DNA from: Leptidea sinapis
Taxonomy: Eukaryota > Arthropoda > Insecta > Lepidoptera > Pieridae
DNA: 64,000 bases
Assembly (NCBI RefSeq): GCF_905404315.1
Contig: NC_066296.1
Span: forward strand, 6,014,001-6,078,000
Reading direction: 5' to 3'
A program made the translations under genes and the position numbers. Below the pieces are notes generated by a model. That model was not told where the DNA came from. It was given only the letters and a program-made list of their open reading frames with translations, and did not search any database. Below are positions 10,453 through 21,384 of the stretch, piece by piece; within the stretch, counting starts at the first letter, position 1; each line of letters begins with the position of its first letter.

Positions 10453-10883
10453 GCTACTCTTAACGTAAGAATCGAGTTGAAAACAACATAATGCACTCGA
10501 GTTATTCCAGTAGCCTCGAAAGTTAACAAGATTAATTTAGTACAAAGGTAAAATTAAATTAAGAGTGGATTCCGTGAGAGCCTTCCCGGACAAGTTTAAT
10601 CTCACCTTAATCTCTAGCTGACTTGCTCTCCACTATTCCAGTCTACGAAAGAGTGCAGAGGGAAAATATAATATCAACTTATAAGTCGGCAAAATGAGAT
10701 TAACGAAAGCTTTCAGAATATTATAGTTAAGTTAGTATACACATTTTATGCAATGAATTACTTTACTAGCCAAAAGCATTAGTTAGGGCATGTATATTTA
10801 TATATATAGGACATTATATATTTAAGAAAATCATTGAAAGCAAATTCTAGAATTTTCAATGTTATTTTATATACTGCTATAGC

Positions 10884-11085
10884 TATACAAATGATTTGAG
10901 TTTTCTTTAGTGCTAATTCCGCCAATATTTGTCTTTAAACAATTCGACACGTGTTTTGCCTCTACACGAGGTATCCTCAGGACGTGTTGTCTCGCAAAAA
11001 TCTGGCACGAGACAGTCTCACAACAAAACTCAAATCATTTGTATAATTATGGATTTCCGCAAAGTAACGCCTACTTCAACAAATT
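10884..11085 (+). mobile_element. SINE-like element with 12-bp target duplication
   Basis: The unit contains ATTCCGCCAATATTTGTC, AATTCGACACGTG, CTCTACACGAGG and the end TTCCGCAAAGTAACGCCT. It is flanked by perfect direct repeats TACTGCTATAGC at 10872-10883 and 11086-11097. The edges are also self-complementary (AAATGATTTGAGTTTT with AAAACTCAAATCATTT). A second copy at 18114-18376 has its own, different duplication. Duplications of 11-12 bp point to LINE-type target-primed insertion rather than a cut-and-paste MITE. No box A/B was identified with confidence. Confidence 0.7.
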
Positions 11086-11097
11086 TACTGCTATAGC

Positions 11098-13545
11098 GTA
11101 AATTCTAATGACATTTATTATTATTAGCTATTATATTTTGTTATACTGTACTTACAAATAATTCGAATATAAAGAAAAACAAAAATATATATTGACATAG
11201 ATACAGTGCGCCTAGTATACTTTAGTTATTTTCATAGTATTATGTCCGATGGCATATTGTTATGGGGCAGTGCAGCCAATATTTCAGAAGGAAATTCGCG
11301 ATATTTTTAACCTAGGTGCAATAGAATCATTAAGAGACAAATTAAAAAAATATTTTAATCTGTGTATCAGAGCTCTTTCTGTAAAATAAAAAAAGGGTTT
11401 TCCCGGAGATGAAATATGCTGCATCAGTTTCCCCCGAAAACCTCTGTAGTAAACAGTATTTTTTATAGATACAGCCGATTCCGAATTACGCAAATATATA
11501 TAAGAAAACACGTATATATACAAGAATAGCTCATTTAAATATTTAGGATAATTAAAATATATAAATAGTACTTACATATATATGAGCTTCCCCATAATGA
11601 GATTATATATTAGATTATTTCATATAAAAAAGTATTCCGGACTTATATATACTTGCAGACACACAAATGTTTATTGAATAAAGATGTGGAATGTAGCTTC
11701 ATATAACATTTTTTCTCGAAACACAAACAAAGTGGTGCGAAATTGTGCAATTTAAAATCGCAAGCTCTGAATATAAAGTGAAATAACTTAAGTGACGAGG
11801 CGTTCATAATGGCGGAACGTAGGCGACTATGTGCTTATATTAACATATCAGTCGGTGGCAGTAACAATATATTTGATAGCAAATATAAAACTTCTAATGC
11901 GATTGCATACACAATAAAAGTTTATTTTAAATCTCGTAGCTTTCTACATAATACCCTTCTACCGTTTTTGTAGTTAAGAACGCAATATATGAGGTAAACA
12001 TTAAGTGGAACTTCTTTAGAATTTTGTGATTTGAAACTCGATGAAACGAAAAAGCGAGACGATAGAGACACAAACAGTTAAACTTATAGGATTCAGCCGG
12101 CGAGAGAATGATATAGGAAGCATTATACAGTGTTTTGGTACTAGGCGATCATAGTTGAAGAAAAGTCTTTCTTTTGTTACATTTTATAATCGACTAAGAT
12201 TAGGTACTTATTGAAAATTTTCCGTAATATCTATCCCTTTTATCAGTAACGGGATTCAAAATAATTTGAATGATTGTTGTATTATAATTACAACAAGAAT
12301 TTTTTTATGACATAATATGATGAGATGTGCAAAACCACCACCTGATGATGATTAGTATCTACACGCCATCTCTATTACAATGTAGTAACGTTTAGGATTC
12401 TGAATTGAACCCAATATACTGAGCAGCTTCTCTTAATTTGACTCTCATTGTACCAGTAATTTCTTCTTCTTCTTCGTTACACTCTTGGCAGAGCGGTCTT
12501 GGTCATCACGAAGTGACATCTTTTGGGGCAGATGTGATTCGCTTAAGACCGCCCACAGCAAACTTAATTTGGTAGTCCTCGTGGCACGCGTTCCCCCTTA
12601 CCAGCTTCTTCCATTTCATCGTATACCACGAAGAGCGGCTTGAATCAATCCAGTCATATCCGATCCACTTGAATCTTTGGCGTTGCGTAAGATGTTGGTT
12701 CTTCACGCTGCACTGTATAACTCCAGCTGAACTCCACCATCGGATATTACGTCAAAAATCGAAATTCCAACCGCATGATGTTGACATCATGATGGAACCA
12801 GAAGTTTTGTGAGGAACGTTGCTCCACCAGTTTGCATCACGCGACACTCTTGCCCTTTTGCACCGCCTTTAATAAATTGAGACTTATCACTGTTTTTCTC
12901 AAAGTGACGAGGGAAACTGCGATGCTACTCAGATTTTTTTGATATAGCACCCCGGGCTCAGTATTAAGTATCGCGAATATAATCTCGATCAGTGACAACA
13001 TATAAATGGATATTCACTAACAGCGCATTTTTAACCTTTGAAACACATTTAGCTTCGCACCTGAAACTTTCATACATGCGAAATGTGTGCCTATTGTTAT
13101 GATTAAAACAGGTGATCTTAGTACTAAATCGAATTATCGACCTTTTCTTATAGGCAAAATATCAAAGACAGCGCTGTACATACCTGTAAAAAAGCTATTC
13201 TGTTCATAATGTTCGTTTTATATTTTTCTTATTTTTGTTTAGTTTAGAATAGCTTGTTGGTGTGTCTATAACAAATAAATAAAGTGACTTAACACTCTGT
13301 ACTGCTTAAGAACATTCAAAATTGTCGAATCTCAATTTTCTGTCATAGTTTCCTGATTTTAAGATGAAAATGTATGGTTTGTCGTAACAGTTGAACTGAT
13401 TTTGAGAGAACTTTCCATCATTCCATATTAAATCGTGAAGTAAATTCAATTCTATGGTCAAATTGGTAGGTCCTGAAATGAAATCTTCTCGGCCGCTCCT
13501 ATCAAAATAAGCTAACTGTAACAATGGGAGGGAGGCTCTACACCA
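11098..13545. other. AT-rich interval without recognised genes
   Basis: Mostly low-complexity A/T sequence. A more GC-rich stretch at 12470-12900 contains a 66-codon minus-strand frame (12506-12706) beginning near CTTCTTCTTCTTCGTTACAC. It looks like an old repeat rather than a gene and I cannot name it. No RNA genes were seen. Confidence 0.4.
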
Positions 13546-13547
13546 GT

Positions 13548-13848
13548 GGCTCCTTTGCACAGGATGCCGGCTAGATTATGGGTACCACAACGGCGCCTAT
13601 TTCTGCCGTGAAACAGTAATGTGTAAGCATTACTGTGTTTCGGTCTGAAGGGCGTCGTAGCTAGTGAAATTACTGGGATAAATGAGACTTAACATCTTAC
13701 GTCTCAAGGTGACGAGCGCAATCGTAGCTCTGCTCAAAATTTTTGGGCTTTTCAAGAATCCGGAGTGGCATTGCATTGTAATCGGCAGGGCGTATCAATT
13801 ACCATCAGTTGAACGTCCTGCTCGTCTCGTCCCGTATTTTCATAAAAA
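13548..13848 (+). mobile_element. Family A dispersed repeat, near full length
   Basis: Complete order of blocks: GGCTCCTTTGCACAGGATGC, TATTTCTGCCGTGAAACAGT, GTGTAAGCATTACTGTG, GGTGACGAGCGCAATCG, TTTTCAAGAATCCGGAG, TCGTCCCGTATTTTCATAAA and an A-run. It is about 300 bp and noncoding. The A-rich 3' end suggests retroposition. Confidence 0.7.
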
Positions 13849-15537
13849 AAAATAACAATTGCAAATCGAGATGTATGAATAACTCACTCCAAAGCAGTAC
13901 CTTCGAAACCATATACTTAGTTCACACAAAAAATGTTAAAAAACGTTTGTGTGGCAAATAAATCTCTCTATAGCATAAATGAATTTCTTAATGATACCAC
14001 AGATTGGGAATGGAGCGTCCGCCCATAGGCTAATATCGTTCAGGAATAAGTTTTATTGAACCATATTACATTGTAATGATATTTTTTTGAAAAAAAAAAG
14101 CCCGCTGAGTTTCGTCTGTGACAGATCAGTTTGCGTCGCAATAAAATATTTTAAAAATGGCGTTGTGCATTGTGAAAAAGTGTAAAAACAATAATATAAA
14201 AGTATTTGTGGATATATGATTATCTAAGGGAGAAAAAACTGTGTAACTGTTATACCCCGTAACCTCACACACACTAGAATAAAGGTGCTTCACTTGCTTT
14301 TATCACGGCGCGGAGTCCTTATTTTTATGAACTTTTCCCCTTTTTGATCTTATGTCCTAATTATATATATTACGGGTAATGCTATAGAGTAAGGTAAGCT
14401 TAGATTTACCTAGTGTAAAGAATATGTAATAGTACAAGTACAGAAGTCTCACTAAGCAAAATCAATTAAAGAAATAGGGACTCTGGCGGTCATACACTAA
14501 GGTGTAATTCAGATCGCACAGCGCTACTAACCAACATTTTTTTAACCTAGAAGTTGCCTCTCTTTCTATCGCGTGCTACCTCTTCTGAAGACATTAGGGT
14601 TGTCTTCTTTACCTAAAATTGTACCTACCTAGTATAAGGTCGATTTATAAAAATAGCTCAGTTTTTTCTGTAATATAAATAGTTATGTAATCGTAATTTA
14701 AAATCAATATTCTTTCGTCGTCAAACCTACATTAGTTGCAAATAGTAATGTATGCGTTGGAAGACAGAAAATAAATAGGTAGCTATCATGAATGGTAATT
14801 TTATTATAAGAATAATAACTTTAAATTCGTTTGTTTCAGCGTCTTTAGGAACCTTAAATTTTGGATCACCATGCCCTTTAATATGCTTTGCTTTTATTAT
14901 GTATCTCCATTTTTAAATGATCGGTCGGAACTGTGAATTAGGTGCTGCTCTCTCGTGAGTCCCTACTGGCTGGCCTACTCTGTAGAGGCCGCCGCGCGTA
15001 CCTATGATTTCGATACCTACACGAGGAGTGAGACACGCCTGCCCGGGTATATTAAGTATGACTCAAGTGTTTTTAGCTTTTTCCTCCTCTTTCATAAAAA
15101 AGGGTAACTATTGAGTTTATTTCCAACCTTAGATGATTCTTCCCAACGTTTGCTACTTTTTAAATCGGTGAAAATTATAAAATTATACTTAAATTCACTC
15201 GTAAGCTGCTTATGATCTTGAGTAATATTGGATTTGGTTAAAAAATCTTTAGAAACTTCAGTGACTGCGTAAACTGTTATGCGTAATTAGTTGTATATTA
15301 TATAAATCAATATTATCCTTGGCTCTAGCCCTTGACCATTTTTTGTGAATAAATAAAATATTCGAAGACATAACAATAGAGTTACAACAAGCTGCGTCAG
15401 ATTCTTGAGAAATCTGGATCGAAATTTCGAAGGGTGTTGAGTGTAATTAATTGTGAGGAAGCAAGTCTCGGGGGGTGAGTGTAACAACGGTGGCACGTTC
15501 AATGGAAAAAAGATCGGAGTGAAAATGTATTCGTTTG
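13849..15537. other. Intergenic, nothing recognised
   Basis: No gene or clear repeat was identified. A slightly GC-richer patch lies at 14985-15060. Confidence 0.4.
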
Positions 15538-15590
15538 GATACATGGGGCGCACTAAAAGTTTTACACTTCTAGCTAATCGGAACTATGAT
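15538..15590 (+). mobile_element. Solitary mariner terminus
   Basis: CATGGGGCGCACTAAAAG, then CACTTCTAGCTAATCGGAAC, matches the left end of the mariner remnant at 58496 over about 46 bp with few mismatches. I find no matching inverted terminus to the right, so it is a fragment or the end of a much-decayed copy. Confidence 0.5.
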
Positions 15591-16147
15591 TTGATATCAA
15601 GTAGGTCTTTGGGTTAACGTTGAAAATCTAAGTGTAGTTCAAGTAGCAAATTGTATAATCCAGAGTTGTGCCCAACCTTGTCGCGTAGAATTAATTTCGT
15701 GACCTCATTTCCTTTAATTGTAACCAATATTTTTCGTTGCAGCAACTTTAAGAACGTTTCCATCGAATTTAAATTAAAAATAAATGTTTGTATTCTCAGA
15801 CCATTCGACATTTTCTTGCATCAAACTTTACAAAGCTATTTGTTACGAGGGTTCCTGAAAGATTTATCATTCCAACTTCAATTGAATTAATTATTTATAC
15901 AAATTTATGAGGCCCGTCCCTAGCATTATAAGTTGGAGGGAAAATATATTTGTTTGAATACTTTGGATTGAATAACTTACACTAAACCTCTCATAAAAAA
16001 AGAAAAATTATTAAATTATCTTATGATTAGAATTAATATTATTTTGCGGCCGATTATTGAATTCAATAACGAGCCAAAGTTAATATTTCAATCCATTTTA
16101 TGCTCTTGGTTTTTGAATAAACAATGTATGTAAGGATTTGGGATTTT
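15591..16147. other. AT-rich interval, nothing recognised
   Basis: No supported coding or RNA feature was found. It may be the decayed body of the element whose terminus is at 15538, but I cannot show that. Confidence 0.35.
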
Positions 16148-16312
16148 TTAACCGCCTAAAAAAAAGTCGGTGTCAGCCAAGGTTGGTTTGTAATTACATA
16201 ACATATGTAGTTATAGGTTAGATTGTATAAAAATACGCAATTATTAAGTGCATATTATATCTATTGTTTTGGAATAGTGTTTTTGAAGTCAGTTGTTTCT
16301 TGTTTTTTTCTT
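16148..16312 (-). mobile_element. GACTTC-type foldback repeat, partial
   Basis: Its minus strand begins CAACTGACTTCAAAAACACT and continues ATTCCAAAACAATAGATATA, matching 31037-31130. It is a shortened copy of the repeat that is near full length at 31037-31394. Confidence 0.6.
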
Positions 16313-16689
16313 TTTAAATTATTATTTGTATTAAAGAGGTACATAAAAATCCTATTATATATGGATGGGATTGGAAATGAAGATAGACATATTGTTCAAA
16401 TATTGAAACGCATATTTAAGATCGATTGACGAATGACTTTAAATGTAGATTCTAAATAATCTTAATAGGATTCGTATCGATTCGTATTAGTGTCTTTATT
16501 CTATCTTCTCAATTAACAGACTATATAACATGTCAAAAATCTACCAGACACTTCTTTAAATTAAACGCAGATGAAACCACAGCTAGTCCATAGGAACGCG
16601 CGCAGAAACAGATTATTAACTTAAAATGGCTCCCGCTCGTACACGTCCACTTATCTTTATTTCTGTAGCGAAGTAATCATAATGCTAAA

Positions 16690-17089
16690 TCTAATATATA
16701 CTATTCTCATGTCGCGGTGTTTGTAGTTAAACTCCTCCGAAACGGCCAGACCGATTCTCATGAAAATTTTCATCCCCCTAAATGTTAAGGGTAGTTCACC
16801 CTATTTTTTTATATTTTTGACAATGTTTTTAAATTTTATTTTATTATGATTCAGCATTAAAAATTAGACACAACTTCAAATTTTCGCCCTTCTACGATCT
16901 AACTATTTTTGTATCGCGAAGCTTATATTATTCTGTTCCATCCACAAATCCGCTATAGGGTTGCAAGATGGCAATCGAATACAATTATTGAAGTACGATA
17001 AATTTGGTAGGTTGCATCTACTTTTTATACCCCAAATTTTTTTTTATTACTTTATAATATGGTAATACAACGTTTGCTGGGTCAGCTAG
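16690..17089 (+). mobile_element. Non-autonomous Helitron-like element
   Basis: Begins TCTAATATATAC after an A, shares GTTAAACTCCTCCGAAACGG and CCCCCTAAATGTTAAGGGT with the copies at 4703 and 54759, and ends GGGTCAGCTAG followed by T. No protein is encoded. Assignment rests on the termini and on remembered lepidopteran Helitron sequences. Confidence 0.6.
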
Positions 17090-17152
17090 TATTATATAAA
17101 AGATCATTGCGACGAGATATCTGACAGATTTGTTTACTTATGGATATGATAT

Positions 17153-17530
17153 AGGGCATTTATTTTCTCAAAATTGATTCCTATACAATTATTTTTGATG
17201 TTATTTCTAACGTTACCACCGCTTCAGAAACAAAGGGCACTCTGAGAGAGAAAAAGCGGCACAAGAAACTCGATCAGCATTCTTTTTTTTGCGTTATTTT
17301 TAATACAATTTTTATATTTTATTGTACTGTCATTGCTATTGCTATAAAATAATCATAATCTAGTCCCAGGCTGTCCGCTCACTAAGGTATTCAGCTGTGG
17401 ATTAGAAAGTCATTTATGTTATAGTAACCTTCACCACACAAGCGTTTTTTAATCCTTTTGAATTTCGTTTCTAGAATCTTGTTGTAAGCATATACATCGC
17501 CCCACAAAAGCCTTACTAGTCTTACAAAAG
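17153..17530 (-). mobile_element. Family C LINE 3' end
   Basis: Minus-strand copy. It contains the complements of the GACAGCCTGGGACTAGATTA coding end and of the GCTGATCGAGTTTCTTG / AGTGCCCTTTGTTTCTG 3'UTR. The C-terminal frame is degraded. A family A repeat starts about 45 bp further on, at 17574. Confidence 0.6.
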
Positions 17531-17573
17531 ACTTAGCCTAGTAGTACTCGTAGGCATAGGATATTATATACCA

Positions 17574-17872
17574 GTGAGAGGCTCCTTTGCACAGGATGCC
17601 GGATTATGGGAACTACAACGGTGCCTATTTCTACCGTGAAGCAGTAATGTGTAAGCATTACTGTGTTTCGGTCTGAAGGGCGCCGTAGCTAGTGAAATTA
17701 CTGGGCAATGGGACTTAACATCTCAAGGTGACGAGCGCAGTTGTAGTGCCGCTCAGAATTTATGGGGTTTTTCAAGAATCCTAAGCGGCACTGCATTGTA
17801 ATGGGCAGGGCGTATCAATTACCATCAGCTGGACGTGCAGCCCGTCTCGACCCTTATTTTCATAAAAAAAAA
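17574..17872 (+). mobile_element. Family A dispersed repeat, near full length
   Basis: Same block order as 13548-13848, ending CCCTTATTTTCATAAAAAAA. It differs from that copy by a few short deletions. It is noncoding; the downstream open frame at 17835-18077 is spurious. Confidence 0.7.
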
Positions 17873-18113
17873 CTTCACTGGAAAGTCTTTATTTATAAGC
17901 AAAAGCAATAGGCAATTAAAAAAAATAAACAATATGAGATGGCCCAGGATTCTCACGTTACATAGATATTACATTTGTGGTGGGATCAAAGGGAATAGGA
18001 TCTGTTTGTGTGAGCCTCGGCCAAAAGGGTTTTGCTTACATCAATATTGTTACTGTAATTTTGACAGGTATTTTTAAAAGAGTCTATTTTATATACAATC
18101 TGGATATGTTTTA

Positions 18114-18376
18114 CAAAAGATTTAAGTTTTATTTAGTGTCAATTTCGCCAATATTTGTTTTTAAAACAATTCGACACGTGCTTCGCCTCTACACGAGGCA
18201 TACTCAGGACGTGTTGTCTCGCCAAAATCTGGCACGAGACTCAATGCCAGGTGCCCGAAACACGTGTCGAATTGTTTTGATAACAAATATTGGCGGAATT
18301 AACACTAAAGAAAACAAAAATCATTTGTAAAATTATGGATTTCCGCAAAGTAACGCCTAATTCAATAAATTTTCGT
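18114..18376 (+). mobile_element. SINE-like element with 11-bp target duplication
   Basis: Second copy of the family at 10884, flanked by the perfect direct repeat GATATGTTTTA (18103-18113 and 18377-18387). Unlike the first copy, this one keeps two long internal inverted segments: GCCAATATTTGTTTTTAAAA with AATTCGACACGTG on the left, and the complement ending GGCGGAATTAACACTAAA on the right. The transcript could therefore fold into a long hairpin. The 3' end is TTCCGCAAAGTAACGCCT followed by AATTCAATAAATTT. Confidence 0.7.
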
Positions 18377-18514
18377 GATATGTTTTATTCAATTGTATAT
18401 AGTTTATTATTGCAAGGTCTATTTAACTTATTAATGTAATAATAATATTACCAATTTGTTAGTAGCCAACTGAAGCCACCTGAGAGTTGAATACGACCTA
18501 TAAGATTTTTCAAC

Positions 18515-18665
18515 GATACGACACTCGAACGGTTGGTCCAGTGGATAGAAGTGTGGTCGCGGCTTCGAGTTCCGTATCGTTCATAAACATTGTTTTCAAA
18601 TTTAATTTGTTTAATTAATCCCAGAAGTGAAGGTTATAAAAAATAAAATAAAAAAGCCTTTTATA
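18515..18665 (+). mobile_element. tRNA-derived SINE fragment
   Basis: The tRNA-like head contains GGTTGGTCCAGTGGATAGAA (box A region) and GCTTCGAGTTCCG (degenerate box B), followed by a body with TAATCCCAGAAGTGAAGGTT. The body is shared with 39141-39350. It is too degenerate to be a working tRNA. Confidence 0.6.
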
Positions 18666-18789
18666 AATTAATAATTAAGTAAAGCTAAATTTAAAAATTA
18701 AAACAAACTTATAATTATTGTTAGTAAACTTAAGCCTAATATTATAAGAACTTAAAAAGAGAATAGTTTTATGTTAGTATTTTTTTTCT

Positions 18790-19130
18790 ATTTCTTAATA
18801 ATAAATGTTTAATTAGTAGTATGGGCCCCTCTTTGGGTGAAGTAGAAGAAGTGAGGGTTATCACTTTATAAATAACAGATTGTTTACATTTGAAAGAGCG
18901 GCCTCTCAAGTCAATTTCCTAATATACAAATATTGGAGTTGAGCTGGTTATCAACTGTAAAGTAGATCCTGTAGATGAAGCCACAACCTCAAAGTTGAAC
19001 AAGATATACAAGATTTCACAACGATACGTCACTCGAACGGTTGGCTCAGTGGAAGAGCACGGAACGCGAGAGGTTGCGGGTTCCCGCATTATTCATAAAT
19101 TATGTTTTCCAATTTAATTTGTGTAATAAT
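18790..19130 (+). mobile_element. tRNA-derived SINE fragments
   Basis: A SINE body piece (AGAAGTGAGGGTTATCACTT near 18850) is followed by another head at 19018-19090 (GATACGTCACTCGAACGG, TTGGCTCAGTGGAAGAGC, GAGAGGTTGCGGGTTCCCG). Same family as 18515 and 39141. Confidence 0.55.
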
Positions 19131-19259
19131 AATATAACATTCACTAACTTAGTGCTAAGTCCTATTACAGTGTAAAGGTTTTAAAGCTTTCGAAGATTCT
19201 ATTCTTTTAGTAAATATTATGTTGAATTGAATTATTAAAGAAATTTTCAACTTTTCAAA

Positions 19260-19452
19260 GTTCAACTTTTACTGTGAGCCTTAATATTTTGTGACTGCGT
19301 GTGCGCAGAGGAGAGGAGACGAGAGGAGATGTGAGCTGCGCTTAAAGCAATGCTTACAGGTGTGCGAGACGCGGGGAGAAGGGAGCGAGGAAAGTTGCGC
19401 GCGAGTGCGAGCCGCCGGTCTACACGCATTTTCACTCCGCCGCGCCATTTTA
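19260..19452 (+). other. GC- and CpG-rich stretch of unknown nature
   Basis: Contrasts sharply with the AT-rich flanks and contains GAGAGGAGACGAGAGGAG and GTTGCGCGCGAGTGCGAGCC. It has several overlapping open frames but no recognisable protein. The Jockey 3' fragment begins immediately after it. It could be part of a foreign element or a decayed exon; I cannot decide. Confidence 0.3.
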
Positions 19453-19655
19453 CTCCTTTCCACAAGCACACAGCCGGTCCGAGGTTCGAGTCTCCTTAGA
19501 AGACGCCCTGCAACTGTTGTTGCGTAGTCTTTGCGGCCTCCACGGCTGACGTCCTATGTCACTTTAAAAGCCTTTAGGGCCAAAAGCATAGAGGAGGTTT
19601 TTAGTCGGTATGGGGCGTAAATACGTAAACGTATTTTCCTCCTCTCGAAAAAAAA
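19453..19655 (+). mobile_element. 5'-truncated Jockey copy (third copy)
   Basis: Matches the last 250 bp of the Jockey 3'UTR at 29985-30243 (CCACAAGCACACAGCCGGTC, CTGTTGTTGCGTAGTCTTTG, ATTTTCCTCCTCTC plus an A tail). Relative to that copy it lacks about 50 bp between TCGGTATGGGG and CGTAAATACG, removing both terminal hairpins. It is a classic short dead-on-arrival insertion. No clear target duplication was found. Confidence 0.75.
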
Positions 19656-19906
19656 GGCGCGCTACTTTATCGCTCATCGCTGCATAAAATTCTATATACA
19701 AATGAGACATCGCTCCTCTCAGCTTGATTCATTTCTACCGAAGCTAAGCGTGTCCGCTTAGAGAGGGATAGAGGGAGAGTTGAAAATAACAAAATATGAT
19801 TGGTTATCAAAATAAATCTCCTGTCCTCTCCGCTTTGGTGAATACTGGGCTTTATCGTGCTCGCTTATAAGTCATACTCAATAAGTGTAGTAGTAATAGA
19901 TTTATT

Positions 19907-20335
19907 AAGGCATATAAGGCATTTATATTCTCAAAATTGATTTCATTAGAATTATTTTCTTTTTTGATGTCAGTTCTAATATACTAGATACTACTACCGC
20001 TTCGGAAACAAATGGTGCTCTGAGAGAAAAGAAGTGGCGCAAAAAACTCTCCCAGTATTCTTTTTTTGCGCTCTTTTTAATAAAAATATACAATATTGTA
20101 CAGTCGCTATAAAATAATCATTATCTAGTCCCAGGCTGTCCGATCACTTAGATATTCAAGTGTGGAGTAATAGGACTTACGACAGAGCCATTTTTTTATA
20201 AAACATTAAAATGTATTTATAGATAATGCCTAAACAGTGGCTGGGACTTTAAAAGTGTAGACATTTACCCTTAAAAGCTTTTATGTATCAATTCGTATAC
20301 ACTGTGAATAAGTAAAGGGATTATGCGAGCAATAA
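19907..20335 (-). mobile_element. Family C LINE 3' end
   Basis: Minus-strand copy carrying the ATCTAAGTGATCGGACAGCC / TGGGACTAGATAATGATTAT coding end and the 3'UTR with ACTGGGAGAGTTTTTTGCGC. The frame is interrupted. A tail equivalent lies near 19907. Confidence 0.65.
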
Positions 20336-21247
20336 CTTAAAATGGTATGTTATCAATTTAAAAAAAAAACTCCGAAGAAAGGATCGACTAGGCACCGCAA
20401 ACATATCGTAAAGACATGAAAACAAATTACATAAGAGAAGCCTGAATCATTTCATTAAACTTTCAAAATTATCAATAGTTAAACGTCCAATTTGATTGTC
20501 TATGCTATAAAAACTGAAGGTATGTTAAAGTTATTCGAAGCTCAAAGCAGGAAAATCCTAATTGTTGTGTGCAATTATTAGTTTACGAGAGTTGAAACTG
20601 GGAAAGGAATTTCTGCTTTTAACAGTTTATAGTCTGTGGTTTTAGTTGCCATTACTTGTGGAAATACTAAAACTATACCGTTAATAGTGAATCCAAGTTT
20701 ATAGTTAGCATTTTACGGAAATTATAAGTAAGTATCTATTTTACACTATGCTTTAAAATTATTTATTATATAAATCACACACTTACACACAATGACTCGT
20801 GTGTGAGTGATTTTATGTGTATGGGTATGCTTGGGGGTTTGGCAATTATCACTTGATGGCAGAGCGGTTTTGTAGCACAAATATTATTGATAAAATAGAG
20901 AGATTTGGCTCTCAGATGACAATGCATCTGTGGTATCTCTGTATGTATTTTTACAGGGTCCGTCTGCACTATCATTCGCTATAACAAACTTACAAGAAAA
21001 GAGAATAAATAGTTGCACTCCACTTTTATATATTTCAAAACGATACTGTTATCAATAATATTTGAATTATATCGCTCAATTTTGAAAATGCTTTATCTAT
21101 ATTCGATTGAGTCAAGACTTTGAATGAACGCTGAAAAATGAAGGTAGCTTAACAAACGATGCCCCTGGGCTACGTCAAGTACGATACATTTATAAAACTC
21201 TCGCTTTACGACCCTGTCCAACATTTATATGAGGTTATTTAGAATTG
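20336..21247. other. Intergenic, nothing recognised
   Basis: No supported gene, RNA gene or element was found. A small CA/GT-rich patch lies at 20775-20830. Confidence 0.4.
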
Positions 21248-21384
21248 TAATTATTATGACGGGTACTCACAGTTCGCCGCACACTCCGCCGCAGTTCCGT
21301 CGTGACCACGATTCATGCAATTGGATCGAAATATCGGCATCAAATTAATAAAATATATATCGTGAGTACCCGTCATAATAATTA
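21248..21384. mobile_element. Foldback MITE with 23-bp perfect termini
   Basis: The 23-base sequence at 21248-21270 (core TTATGACGGGTACTCAC) is repeated as its exact reverse complement at 21362-21384. The 137-bp unit has a GC-richer interior (TTCGCCGCACACTCCGCC). There is no coding capacity and no clear target duplication. The superfamily is unknown. Confidence 0.65.

Noticed and set aside
15538..15980. Complete mariner MITE starting at 15538
   Set aside because: The left terminus is clear, but no inverted partner was found within several hundred bases to the right.
17835..18330. Coding frames over the 18.1-kb repeat
   Set aside because: They overlap a family A end and the SINE-like repeat with target duplications. 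There is no conserved protein content, and the other copy (10884) does not preserve the frame.
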